Positions 35,303 to 43,781 of a stretch of DNA of 64,000 nucleotides are shown one piece after another (positions within the stretch are counted from its first letter, which is position 1; every line of letters begins with the position of its first letter). The position numbers were made by a program, and so were the translations under genes. The notes below the pieces were generated by a model, which ran no database searches, was not told the DNA's origin, and saw only the letters and a list, made by a program, of their open reading frames with translations. The stretch covers positions 4,898,001 to 4,962,000 of the forward strand of contig NZ_FNSO01000004.1 of NCBI RefSeq assembly GCF_900105945.1. Direction: 5' to 3'. Source of the DNA: Amycolatopsis tolypomycina (GTDB taxonomy: Bacteria > Actinomycetota > Actinomycetes > Mycobacteriales > Pseudonocardiaceae).

Positions 35303-36097
35303 CTACCTCCGTGGGTCGCTGAGCTGGGGGATGGCCGGGACGGCCTGTTCGGGGCCCATCGCCGAGTAGCCGCCGTCGACGGCCCAGTCGGCTCCGGTGA
35401 CGAAGGACGCCGCGTCGGAGCAGAGGAAGGCCACGACGTTCGCGACCTCTTCCGGGTCGCCGACCCGGCGCAGGACGTGGAAGGGGGCCGCGACCCGGTC
35501 GGTCCGGGCGCGGTCGGAGCCGGTGAGCTCGTCCATGACCTTCGACCAGGTCCAGCCGGGGCTGACCGAGTTCACCCGGATGCCGTCGCCGGCCAGGTCG
35601 AGGGCCATGTTCCGGGTCAGCTGGACCATCGCGGCCTTGCTCACCGGGTAGAGCCAGCGCCCGGTTTGGGCGACCTTGGCGGAGATGGACGTGAAGTTGA
35701 CGATCGCGCCGCCGCGGGTGGCCAGGTGCGGGCGGACGGCCTGGGCGAACATCGCCGCGCTCACGACGTTGACGTCCAGGGCCTGCGCCCACTGCGCGCG
35801 GGTCGAGTCCGCACCCTCGTCGACGTAGGAACAGGCGAGGTTGACCAGGATGTCGATGCCGCTGAACCGGTCGACCGCGGTTTCGACGCACCGGCCGATC
35901 GCCGTGTCGTCGGTGATGTCGGTGGGCACGGCGACGACGTCGTCACCCAGTTCGTCGGCGACGGCCTTGGCGCCGGCGTCGTCGATGTCGGCGATGACGA
36001 CCCTGGCGCCGGCGGTGTGCAGCGCGCGCACCACGGCCTGGCCGATGATCGTCGCGCCGCCGGTGACGACGGCGGTCCGTCCGGCGAGTCCCTGCAT
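35303..36097 (-). CDS. Short-chain dehydrogenase/reductase, first gene of the left catabolic operon
   Basis: 264 residues. The nucleotide motif is TGGATIIGQAV, slightly atypical; the catalytic Ser is in NFTSISA and the Tyr-Lys pair in YPVSKAA. LVNLACSY replaces the usual NNAG. ADWAVDGGYSAMG is the standard C-terminal region. It would oxidise or reduce an alcohol or dihydrodiol intermediate. A CGGATAG motif lies about 57 bp upstream, shared with the divergent AraC gene. Confidence 0.92.
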   Translation of the reverse strand: MQGLAGRTAVVTGGATIIGQAVVRALHTAGARVVIADIDDAGAKAVADELGDDVVAVPTDITDDTAIGRCVETAVDRFSGIDILVNLACSYVDEGADSTRAQWAQALDVNVVSAAMFAQAVRPHLATRGGAIVNFTSISAKVAQTGRWLYPVSKAAMVQLTRNMALDLAGDGIRVNSVSPGWTWSKVMDELTGSDRARTDRVAAPFHVLRRVGDPEEVANVVAFLCSDAASFVTGADWAVDGGYSAMGPEQAVPAIPQLSDPRR

Positions 36098-36153
36098 GGC
36101 ACCTCCCTGTGTCCGGGTTGCCAGGGAAGGTAGGTCTGTGACGACGGCCTCAG

Positions 36154-36160
36154 CTATCCG
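36154..36160 (-). promoter_or_regulatory. CGGATAG motif upstream of the left operon
   Basis: On the minus strand GACGGATAGCTGA, 57 bp upstream of the SDR start. It forms an inverted pair with the copy at 36217-36225 (CTATCCG versus CGGATAG, 56 bp apart), typical of AraC-type control of divergent promoters. Confidence 0.5.
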
Positions 36161-36216
36161 TCCGGCGCGGCCACTGTGCGTTTTGCGCGGTCACCTGTCG
36201 CGTCGGGCGCCCGGAA

Positions 36217-36225
36217 AGCGGATAG
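36217..36225 (+). promoter_or_regulatory. AGCGGATAG motif upstream of the AraC gene
   Basis: AGCGGATAG, 23 bp upstream of the AraC start at 36249. The same 9-mer recurs at 37256-37264 in front of the right operon. A position overlapping the promoter fits autoregulation. Confidence 0.5.
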
Positions 36226-36248
36226 TTACGGGTCAGCGGAGGTGACCC

Positions 36249-37244
36249 ATGACCGACCAGGCGGAACCGGGTGCCGCCCTGCCCCTCGCGCACGGCGAGC
36301 ACCTCAGCACCCGCGACGTCGACGAAGCGCGCGAGCTGGTGGCCCGTGCCTTCTGCTCGCACCAGCTCGTGCCGCTCGACGGCCACCGCAGCGTCGACGC
36401 GCGCTTCCACTCCGTGCGGCTCGGGCAGGTCGGGCTGCACTACCTCGACTACGGCGCCGAGGTCCGCATCGCGCCCGGGCAGTTGCAGGACTTCTTCCTC
36501 GTCCAGATGCCCCTGGCCGGCCGCGCCGAGATCACCTGCGGCAAGGAGTCCGTGGTATCCGACCCGCTGACCGCGTCGGTCCCGGCGCCCGACGAGGACC
36601 TCGTCATGCGGTGGGGCGCGGACAATCCGCAGCTCATCGTCTGGATCGACCGCGCCGGTCTCGAAGAGCACCTGAGCCGGATGCTCGGCAGGCCCCTGGT
36701 CCGGCCGCTGCGGTTCGACCTCGGGATGGACATGTCCCAGCAGGCCGTGCGGTCGTGGCGCAACGTCGTCGACCTGCTGCGCCGCGAGGTCGACACCGAG
36801 GGCGGCATCCCCGCCGAGCCGCTGGCGATGACCGAGCTGCAGCGGCTGCTGTTCAGCCAGCTCCTGCTCGCCCAGCCGAACAACTACAGCTCGGTGCTGC
36901 ACCGCGAGCCGTTGCCGAGCGCGCCCAAGGTGATCAAGCAGGCCGTCGAGCTGATCGAGGCGCACGCGGCCGAGCCGCTGACCGTGGAGGACGTCGCGGA
37001 GGCGGTCGGGCTCGGCGTGCGGGCGCTGCAGGAGGGGTTCCGGCGGTTCCTCGACACGACGCCGATGAACCACCTGCGCGAGGTGCGGCTGCGGCGCGTC
37101 CACGAGGAGCTGCGGCTCGCCGACCCGGCCCGGACGAACGTCACGGAGGTCGCCGTGCGGTGGGGTTTCCTGCACGCGGGCCGGTTCTCGGTGCAGTACC
37201 GGCAGCGGTTCGGCGAATCGCCGTCGGCCACGCTGCGCGGCTAA
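36249..37244 (+). CDS. AraC-family transcriptional regulator of the two catabolic operons
   Basis: 331 residues. The N-terminal 200 form an AraC-binding-type ligand domain (family of regulators for aromatic degradation); the C-terminal 100 hold two helix-turn-helix units (VEDVAEAVGLGVRALQEGF and TEVAVRWGFLHAGRFSVQY). It sits between the divergent operons and is transcribed like the right arm. Repeated CGGATAG motifs stand before all three units. It most likely activates both operons in response to the substrate. Confidence 0.93.
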   Translation: MTDQAEPGAALPLAHGEHLSTRDVDEARELVARAFCSHQLVPLDGHRSVDARFHSVRLGQVGLHYLDYGAEVRIAPGQLQDFFLVQMPLAGRAEITCGKESVVSDPLTASVPAPDEDLVMRWGADNPQLIVWIDRAGLEEHLSRMLGRPLVRPLRFDLGMDMSQQAVRSWRNVVDLLRREVDTEGGIPAEPLAMTELQRLLFSQLLLAQPNNYSSVLHREPLPSAPKVIKQAVELIEAHAAEPLTVEDVAEAVGLGVRALQEGFRRFLDTTPMNHLREVRLRRVHEELRLADPARTNVTEVAVRWGFLHAGRFSVQYRQRFGESPSATLRG

Positions 37245-37255
37245 CGGCCTCGCTG

Positions 37256-37264
37256 AGCGGATAG
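37256..37264 (+). promoter_or_regulatory. AGCGGATAG motif upstream of the right operon
   Basis: Exact repeat of the 9-mer at 36217-36225, 66 bp upstream of the Ldh-family GTG at 37331. Confidence 0.5.
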
Positions 37265-37330
37265 CCGCCCGTTCTCCGCGCTCCTACCGTTTGCCGGAAC
37301 GACCCGGCCGACGAAGGAGCGAGGTGCACG

Positions 37331-38359
37331 GTGGACGCAACCGACCCGGTGCCGATCGAGGAGCTGACCGGCGAGATCGGCCGGACCTTCGCCGCCGCGG
37401 GACTGTCCGCGAACGCCGCCCGCGTCGTCGCGGAGTCCCTTGTGGACGCCGATGCCCGCGGGATCCCCTCGCACGGCACGATGCTCGTCCCGATGTACCT
37501 CGAGCGGATCCGCCGCGGCTCGGTCAGCACGGAGGAAACCGCGGTCGTCGTCTCCGACGTCGGTGCGGTGGCCACTTTGGACGGTCGTAACGCGCTCGGG
37601 CAGCTCACCGGCGACCAGGCGATGCGGCTGGCGGTGGAAAAGGCAAAACGGTACGGCATCGGCGCCGTCACCGTCCGGCACGCGTTCCATTTCGGCGGCG
37701 CCTTCCGGTACGTCCTCGCCGCCGCCGAGCAGGGCTGCATCGGGATCGCCGCCGCGAACACCCGGCCGCTGATGCCCGCCCCGGGTGGCGCGGCGCCGGT
37801 CGTCGGCAACAACCCCTTGGCCCTGGCCGCCCCGGTTCCCGGTCGCGCGCCGATCGTCCTCGACATGGCCCTGTCCGAAGCCGCGCTCGGCAAGATCCGG
37901 CTCGCCGCGGCCGACGGCCGGACGATCCCCGCGACCTGGAGCACCGACGCCGACGGCGTCCCCACCACCGACCCGGCCGCCGCGCTCGCCGGGATGCTCC
38001 TGCCCGCAGCCGGCCCCAAGGGCTACGGCCTCGCCGTGCTGGTCGACGTCCTCACCGGCGTCCTGTCCGGCGGCGCGTCGGGCCCGGAGGTGGCCGGGCT
38101 CTACGCCGACACGGCCGTACCCAACGACTGCGCGCACTTCTTCCTCGCGCTCGACCCCGCCTGTTTCGGCGACGGCTTCCCCGAGCGGATCCGGACGTTC
38201 GCCGACCGGCTCGCGGCCTCGCCGGTCGCGCCGGGGCACGACCGCGTCTACCTGCCCGGTGAGCTGGAGGCCCTGCGGCACGAGCAGGCGCGGGCCGAAG
38301 GCATCCGGCTGACCCCGGCGGTCCGGGCCGCGCTGGCGGAGGAGGTGGGGGCGCGATGA
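37331..38359 (+). CDS. Ldh/malate dehydrogenase-family NAD(P)-dependent oxidoreductase
   Basis: 342 residues of the YlbC/ComC type (sulfolactate, ureidoglycolate or malate dehydrogenases), not a Rossmann enzyme. The active-site region is DARGIPSHGT (catalytic His), followed by FHFGGAFRYV and the nucleotide site VVGNNPLALAAP. GTG start; AAGGAG lies about 11 bp upstream, a loose spacing. It opens the right catabolic operon and would oxidise a 2-hydroxy acid or reduce a ring-derived imine. The stop overlaps the next start (ATGA). Confidence 0.88.
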   Translation: MDATDPVPIEELTGEIGRTFAAAGLSANAARVVAESLVDADARGIPSHGTMLVPMYLERIRRGSVSTEETAVVVSDVGAVATLDGRNALGQLTGDQAMRLAVEKAKRYGIGAVTVRHAFHFGGAFRYVLAAAEQGCIGIAAANTRPLMPAPGGAAPVVGNNPLALAAPVPGRAPIVLDMALSEAALGKIRLAAADGRTIPATWSTDADGVPTTDPAAALAGMLLPAAGPKGYGLAVLVDVLTGVLSGGASGPEVAGLYADTAVPNDCAHFFLALDPACFGDGFPERIRTFADRLAASPVAPGHDRVYLPGELEALRHEQARAEGIRLTPAVRAALAEEVGAR

Positions 38360-39909
38360 ACGAGTACGACGCCGTCGTCATCGGCTCCGGCATCAACGGC
38401 CTGGTCGCCGCCGCCGAGCTGGCCCGGGAGGGCTGGTCGGTCGCGGTGGCCGAGCGCAACGACACGCTCGGCGGCTTCATCGCGTCGGAGGAACGCACCC
38501 TGCCCGGCTACGTGCACGACACGTATTCGTCGTGGCACCCGCTGTTCGTCTCCGGCCCCGCCTACGCGGCGCTCGGCGACGACCTGCACCGGCTGGGCCT
38601 CGAGTACCGCAACACCGACGGCTGGGTGACCGCCAGCGTCGCCGACGACGGCCGCACGACCTACGCCCACCGCGACCCCGAGCGCACCGCCGCCCGCTTC
38701 GCCGACGGCCGCGACCGGGACACGTACCTGGCCGCGCTGAACGGATTCCTGGAGATCGCGGAACCCTTCGGCACGCTGATGGCGTCCGAGCTCAAGTCCG
38801 TGGCGGCGTTGCGGGCCGGGGCGAAGCTGGCCCGCCGGACGCGGCTGCTCCGTGACGCGGTGACGAGCGGGCGGTCGTTCTGCCGCCGCGAGTTCCGCGG
38901 GCCCGAGGTCGACCACCTGTGGACGCCGTGGCTGCTGCACGCCGGGCTGTCCCCCGACCACGCCGGGGGCGGGCTGATGGTCCCGGTGCTCGCCGCGACC
39001 ATGCACGGCTTCGGCCTGCCGGTGGTCGCGGGCGGCTCGGCCCGGCTGGTCGACGCGTTCGGCAAGCTGTTCGCCGAACTCGGCGTCGAAGTCCACACCG
39101 GCACGGAGGTCGAGCACATCCTCGTCGAGGGCAAGCGCGCCGTCGGCGTCATCGCCGGCGGCCGCCGGCTGAAGGCCAAGACGGTGCTGGCGTCGTGCAC
39201 CCCGACCGCGCTGGTCCGCGACCTGCTGCCACCCGGCGCGGTCGACGTCCGGTTCACCGGCGAGGCCGAGCGGTTCCGCTACGGACGTGGCGCGATGCAG
39301 ATCCACGTCGCTCTGTCCGGTCCGCCGCGGTGGCGGGAGGACCGGCTCGCCGAGGTCCCGCTGATCCATCTCTCCGACGGCTCGGCGAGCACCGGGATCG
39401 CCTGCGCCCAGGCCGAAGCCGGGCTGCTGCCGGCGAAACCGACGGTCGTGGTGGGCAGGCAGGACGTCCTCGACCCGGCCCGCGTCCCGGACGGCGCGGC
39501 CGCCCTGTGGCTCCAGCTGCAGGAGGTGCCGTTCGCCCCGGCCGGGGACGCCGCCGGCGAGCTGGACACGACCGGCGGCTGGACGCCCGAGCTGGCCCGG
39601 GCGTTCGCGCGGCGCGTGCTCGACCGGGTCGCCGCCCACTCCCCCGGGCTGACGGACCTCGTCCGCGCGATCGACGTCGTCACGCCGGTGGACCTGGCCG
39701 CCCAGAACGTCAACGCCGTCCACGGCGATCCGTACGGCGGCTCGGCCGAGCTCGACCAGAACTTCCTCTGGCGCCCGACGCCTGCCGGCGCCCGGCACGC
39801 CACGCCGGTGCCCGGCCTCTGGCACATCGGCGCCTCGACCCACCCCGGTCCTGGCCTCGGCGGCGGCTCGGGTCACCTGGTCGCCCAGCGCCTGCTCCGC
39901 CACCGCTGA
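38356..39909 (+). CDS. FAD-dependent oxidoreductase of the phytoene-dehydrogenase-like group
   Basis: 517 residues. The FAD motif GSGINGLVAAAELAREGWSV and the Glu-Arg-Asn-like turn that follows (AERNDTLGG) are typical of the CrtI/amine-oxidase superfamily. The C-terminus HPGPGLGGGSGHLVA is the second FAD site. Such enzymes desaturate or oxidise hydrophobic substrates; in this operon a dehydrogenation or aromatisation step is possible. It does not neighbour carotenoid genes, so a role in pigment formation is unlikely. Confidence 0.85.
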   Translation: MNEYDAVVIGSGINGLVAAAELAREGWSVAVAERNDTLGGFIASEERTLPGYVHDTYSSWHPLFVSGPAYAALGDDLHRLGLEYRNTDGWVTASVADDGRTTYAHRDPERTAARFADGRDRDTYLAALNGFLEIAEPFGTLMASELKSVAALRAGAKLARRTRLLRDAVTSGRSFCRREFRGPEVDHLWTPWLLHAGLSPDHAGGGLMVPVLAATMHGFGLPVVAGGSARLVDAFGKLFAELGVEVHTGTEVEHILVEGKRAVGVIAGGRRLKAKTVLASCTPTALVRDLLPPGAVDVRFTGEAERFRYGRGAMQIHVALSGPPRWREDRLAEVPLIHLSDGSASTGIACAQAEAGLLPAKPTVVVGRQDVLDPARVPDGAAALWLQLQEVPFAPAGDAAGELDTTGGWTPELARAFARRVLDRVAAHSPGLTDLVRAIDVVTPVDLAAQNVNAVHGDPYGGSAELDQNFLWRPTPAGARHATPVPGLWHIGASTHPGPGLGGGSGHLVAQRLLRHR

Positions 39910-39964
39910 CCCCTTCAGGAGGAGCCATGAATCCACCTTCGACGCCCAGGACGAGGTCCTGGTC

Positions 39965-40660
39965 GTGACCGGTGGCGCCCACGGCATCGGTGCCGCCACC
40001 GCCCGCGCCTTCGCCGAGCGCGGCGGCACCGCCATCGTCTTCGACGTCGTCCACGCCCCGGACCTCGACGGCCATGACCGGATCGAACAGCACCGCGTCG
40101 ACGTCTCCGACCGGGAGCGCGTGCGGGACGCGGTCGACACCGTCCTGCTCCGGCACGGCCGGATCGACGCACTGGTGGCGGGCGCCGCGATCCAGCCGCG
40201 CTGCGACGTCGTCGGCATGGACCCCTACACGTGGCGGCAGACCCTGGCCGTGAACCTCGACGGCGTCGTCTGGAGCGCGCAGGCCGTGCTGCCCGGCATG
40301 ATCGCCCGCCGGGCCGGCAGCATCGTGGTGTTCTCCTCCGGGCTCGCCCACGCCGGCCGCGCCCAGGCTTCCGCCTACGCGGCGAGCAAGGGCGCGTTGA
40401 CGTCGTTCGCGAAGTCCCTGGCCGCCGAGGTCGCCGACTACCGCGTGCGGGTCAACACGATCTTCCCCGGCGTGATCGACACACCCCAGTTCCGCGCCGC
40501 CAACCCGGCCGGCGGCGAGCGCGAGCACTGGGCCGCGACGACCGGGATCGGCACCCCCGAGGACGTCGTCGGCTGCCTGCTCTTCCTGCTCTCGGACGCG
40601 GCCACGATGACCGGTTCCACGCTGACCCGCGACCGGGCATTCGCGCAGGAGGAATTGTGA
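39965..40660 (+). CDS. Short-chain dehydrogenase/reductase, N-terminus probably frameshifted
   Basis: 231 residues from the GTG at 39965. Nucleotide motif TGGAHGIGAAT, catalytic Ser in VVFSSGL and the YAASKGA Tyr-Lys pair. The usual N-terminal strand (DEVLVV) lies upstream in frame but lacks a start, while GGAGGAG and an ATG at 39927 lie in a different frame by one base. An extra base near that ATG would give a normal N-terminus. Likely oxidises an alcohol intermediate. Its stop overlaps the next gene (GTGA). Confidence 0.85.
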   Translation: MTGGAHGIGAATARAFAERGGTAIVFDVVHAPDLDGHDRIEQHRVDVSDRERVRDAVDTVLLRHGRIDALVAGAAIQPRCDVVGMDPYTWRQTLAVNLDGVVWSAQAVLPGMIARRAGSIVVFSSGLAHAGRAQASAYAASKGALTSFAKSLAAEVADYRVRVNTIFPGVIDTPQFRAANPAGGEREHWAATTGIGTPEDVVGCLLFLLSDAATMTGSTLTRDRAFAQEEL

Positions 40661-42261
40661 GCGGACAGGAATCCCTGCCGGTCGCTGTCGTCGGCGGCGG
40701 TCCGATCGGTCTCATCACGGCGCTGGGGCTGGTCCGTTACGGCATCCCGGTCGTGGTGTTCGAAGAAGACGAGACGCTCTCGCTGGACACCAAGGCGGGC
40801 ACCGTGCTCACCCGCACCCTCGAAGTCCTGCACCGCTACGACGCCGTGGACGACGTGCTGCGCGCGTCACTGCGGATCGACGAGATCGGCGACATCGACC
40901 GCGCCACCGGTACCGCCCGCGCAAGCGTCCACACCGGACTTCTCGGCGACGACACGCGCTTCCCGTTCGTGGTCAACATCCCGCAGCACCACCTCGAACC
41001 CGTGCTCCGCCGCAGGCTGGAGGAACTCGCCCCCGGTATTGTCCACATGGGACACCGGATGACCGGCTTCGACCAGCACGACGACCACGTCTCGCTCCGC
41101 CTGGACACGCCCACGGGTGAGCGGCGAGTGGCCGCGCGGTACCTGCTGGCCTGCGACGGCGGCCGGTCCCAGACCCGCGAACAGCTCGGCATCACCGTCG
41201 AAGGCCACACGCTGGACCAGCGGTACATGCTCGTCGACCTGGAGGCCGACCTCGACGTCGCCAATCCGCGCGACTACCCGTACCTCGCCTACTTCGGTGA
41301 CCCCGCCGAGTGGATGATCCTCGTCCGGCAGCCGCACTGCTGGCGGTTCCTGTATCCCCTCGAACCCGGCGCGCCCGAGCCGGACCGGGCCGAACTCGCC
41401 GCGAAGGCGAAGCGGTTCATCGGCGACGTCGACGGGCTGCGCGTGCTCGGCACCAACATCTACCCGGTGCACCACCGGGTCGCCGACCGCTGGCGCGCCG
41501 GCCGTGTCTTCCTGATGGGCGACGCCGCCCACCTCATCACCCCGATGTGGGCGCTCGGCCTCAACACCGGCGTGCTCGACGCGTCGAACCTGCCCTGGCG
41601 GCTGGCGTGGGTGCTCCGCGGCTGGGCCGACGAGTCCCTCTTGGACGGCTACGAGCGCGAGCAGGCCCCGGTCGCGGTCCGCGGCTCCGGCGAGATGGCC
41701 GAAGCGGCCCGCGCCTACATGGACCGCCGCGACGACGGCGTGTCCGCGATGGCCGGCGGCGGCTGGGGCGTCGCGGTGACCCGCTCCCTGCTCGGCGTCC
41801 GCCTCGACGTCGACGGCACCGGGGACTGGTCGATGATCGCCACCGGCGAGACACCCCGCCCGCTGCGGGCCGGCGACCGGCTGCCGGACGTCCGCCTGTT
41901 CGGCCCGGACGGCGCCGTCCACGCGCACGACCTCTGCGCCGACACGTTCGTCGGCCTGTACTTCACCGACGCGCGCCGCAACCCGCGGCTACCCGCCGAC
42001 GACACGCCCGGACTGCGCCGCCTCGTGGTCAGCCGGTGGGACGCCCCGCTGGACTCGCCCCTGCGCGACCGCGCCCTGTTCGACCCCGGTTCACGAGCCA
42101 TGCGGCGGCTGGGCGTCGGGCCGGACACGGCGGTGCTGCTGCGGCCGGACGGCCACGTGGCGGCGATCGCCGCCTTCGACCCCACCATCGACGTCGACCC
42201 GCTCGGTGCCGCCCACGCGCGGATCACCGGCCGGGTCCCGGCGGAAGGAGCCCTGACGTGA
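40657..42261 (+). CDS. FAD-dependent aromatic hydroxylase (PheA/TfdB-type)
   Basis: 534 residues. GGGPIGLITALGLVRYG binds ADP, CDGGRSQTRE is the DG motif for FAD/NAD(P)H, and FLMGDAAHLITP the second FAD site. A C-terminal thioredoxin-like domain follows (residues about 400-534), as in phenol and resorcinol hydroxylases. It hydroxylates a phenolic or aminophenolic ring with NAD(P)H. GTG 40657 has AGGAGG upstream. It precedes two cupin genes that could open the hydroxylated ring. Confidence 0.92.
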   Translation: MSGQESLPVAVVGGGPIGLITALGLVRYGIPVVVFEEDETLSLDTKAGTVLTRTLEVLHRYDAVDDVLRASLRIDEIGDIDRATGTARASVHTGLLGDDTRFPFVVNIPQHHLEPVLRRRLEELAPGIVHMGHRMTGFDQHDDHVSLRLDTPTGERRVAARYLLACDGGRSQTREQLGITVEGHTLDQRYMLVDLEADLDVANPRDYPYLAYFGDPAEWMILVRQPHCWRFLYPLEPGAPEPDRAELAAKAKRFIGDVDGLRVLGTNIYPVHHRVADRWRAGRVFLMGDAAHLITPMWALGLNTGVLDASNLPWRLAWVLRGWADESLLDGYEREQAPVAVRGSGEMAEAARAYMDRRDDGVSAMAGGGWGVAVTRSLLGVRLDVDGTGDWSMIATGETPRPLRAGDRLPDVRLFGPDGAVHAHDLCADTFVGLYFTDARRNPRLPADDTPGLRRLVVSRWDAPLDSPLRDRALFDPGSRAMRRLGVGPDTAVLLRPDGHVAAIAAFDPTIDVDPLGAAHARITGRVPAEGALT

Positions 42262-42917
42262 CCGCGGGAACCACCGTGCACGCACCGGACGGAACGCCGG
42301 TCGTGCTCGCCGAAATCGGCCAAACCGAACTCCTGGCCAACGACCACGTGCGCGTCTGGGAAGTGGCCCTGGAGCCCGGCGAGTCGCAGCCGTGGCACCT
42401 GCACCACCACCCGTACCTGGTCGTGAATCTCGAAGCCTCGCCGGGGCGGATGGACTGGCTCGACGGCTCGCCACCCCGGTTCGTGAACGAGTACGTCGGC
42501 GGCGTGATCTTCCGGCCGACCTCGCCCGTCCACATGCTCACCAACATCGGCCCGACACGGTACCGCAACCGGCTCGTCGAGCTGCTCGACCTCGGCGAAC
42601 GAGTCGCCCCGGTGCCCGCCGAGCCGGTCGGCCACCACGTCGTGTTCGAAACCGACCTGGTGCGGGCGTGGGAAATCGTCCTCGACCCGGGCGCCTCGCT
42701 CGCGGGCCACCGGCACCGGCACCCGCACGTCGTGATCACCCTCGATGGTTCCGACACCCGCATCGACACCACCGACGGGCCGGGCCCGGTGGAGACCGAG
42801 GCACCCGGCGACGTCCGGTACCGCGAGCCCGGCGGCGTCCAGACCCTCGTCAACGTCGGGCCGACGCGTTACCGCAGCCGCCTGATCGAGCTGAAATACC
42901 TGGGAGAGAACCGATGA
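42258..42917 (+). CDS. Bicupin protein
   Basis: 219 residues made of two tandem cupin domains. The N-terminal half has EPGESQPWHLHHHPY and the C-terminal half DPGASLAGHRHRHPH; both halves end in NIGPTRYRNRL or NVGPTRYRSRL, so the gene arose by internal duplication. The His pairs could bind a metal. It might be a ring-cleaving dioxygenase, an isomerase or a sensor; the family is not characterised well enough to choose. GTGA overlap with the hydroxylase. Confidence 0.82.
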   Translation: MTAGTTVHAPDGTPVVLAEIGQTELLANDHVRVWEVALEPGESQPWHLHHHPYLVVNLEASPGRMDWLDGSPPRFVNEYVGGVIFRPTSPVHMLTNIGPTRYRNRLVELLDLGERVAPVPAEPVGHHVVFETDLVRAWEIVLDPGASLAGHRHRHPHVVITLDGSDTRIDTTDGPGPVETEAPGDVRYREPGGVQTLVNVGPTRYRSRLIELKYLGENR

Positions 42918-43372
42918 CGACCAACCTCTCGACCCCCGCCGCGTACTCCGGCGAGGCCGCCGACCGCGCCCGCGTGGGTGAGCCTGGCGCGCTCAGCCGC
43001 TTCCGGGAGATCCTCGTCCAGACCCACGACCTGGACTGGATCGACAAGACCCTGGACGGCCTGTCCCACAAGATGCTCTGGCGCGACGACGAGACCGGCG
43101 CGTCGATCGCGCTCGTCCGGTTCCGGAAGGGCGCGGGCATTCCGTCCCGGCACGCCCACGCGTCGAACCAGTTCATGTTCTGCCTCAAGGGCCGCTACAC
43201 GTACGTGCCGACCGGCATCACCCTCACCGAAGGCGCCTTCTACTGGAACCCCAAGGGATCCGAGCACGGCCCGACGCACGCCGACGAGGAGTCCGTGCTG
43301 CTCGAGATCTACGACGGCCCGCACTACCCGGCCCAGCCCGACTGGTATGACGACCCCGCCGACGCCCGCTGA
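42914..43372 (+). CDS. Cupin-domain protein, candidate ring-cleavage dioxygenase
   Basis: 152-residue cupin of the ChrR/cupin_7-like group. SRHAHASNQFMFCLKG supplies HxH and a downstream EHGPTHADEE the last His. Its size suits small cupin dioxygenases such as 3-hydroxyanthranilate dioxygenase or acetylacetone-cleaving enzyme, but there is no direct motif match. It lies between the hydroxylase/bicupin and RidA genes, the position expected for ring opening. ATGA overlap with the bicupin. Confidence 0.8.
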   Translation: MTTNLSTPAAYSGEAADRARVGEPGALSRFREILVQTHDLDWIDKTLDGLSHKMLWRDDETGASIALVRFRKGAGIPSRHAHASNQFMFCLKGRYTYVPTGITLTEGAFYWNPKGSEHGPTHADEESVLLEIYDGPHYPAQPDWYDDPADAR

Positions 43373-43382
43373 AGGAACTCCC

Positions 43383-43781
43383 ATGCCCAAACAGGAAATC
43401 GTCTCCCCGGACCTGGCCGTCCCCAATGGACACTTCGCGCAGGCGACCCGCGCGGGCCGGCTGGTCTTCATCTCCGGCATGACCGCTCGCAACGCCACCG
43501 GCGGCGTCACCGGCGTCGGCGACGTCAGCGCCCAGACCCACCAGGTGTGCCAGAACCTCGAAGCCGCGGTCAAGGCCGCCGGCGGCACGCTCGACGACAT
43601 CGCGCGTGTCGACGTCTACGTCCGCAACATGGAGGACTTCGACGCCATCCACGCCGTGCGCCGGCAGTACTTCACCGGCGTGGCCCCCGCGTCGACCATG
43701 GTCGAAGTCTCGAAGTTCGTGAACAAGGACTACCTGATCGAGATCAACGCGATCGCCGTCCTCCCGGAGGACGCGCGATGA
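43383..43781 (+). CDS. RidA/YjgF-family enamine deaminase
   Basis: 132 residues. FISGMTAR, the QTHQVCQNLEAAVKAAGG helix and FDAIHAVRRQYF are family landmarks, and the C-terminal IEINAIA follows. RidA hydrolyses enamines or imines to ketones and ammonia; the 2-aminomuconate deaminases of aminophenol and nitrobenzene degradation are in the same family. Its presence suggests that the pathway releases ammonia after ring opening. Confidence 0.93.
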   Translation: MPKQEIVSPDLAVPNGHFAQATRAGRLVFISGMTARNATGGVTGVGDVSAQTHQVCQNLEAAVKAAGGTLDDIARVDVYVRNMEDFDAIHAVRRQYFTGVAPASTMVEVSKFVNKDYLIEINAIAVLPEDAR

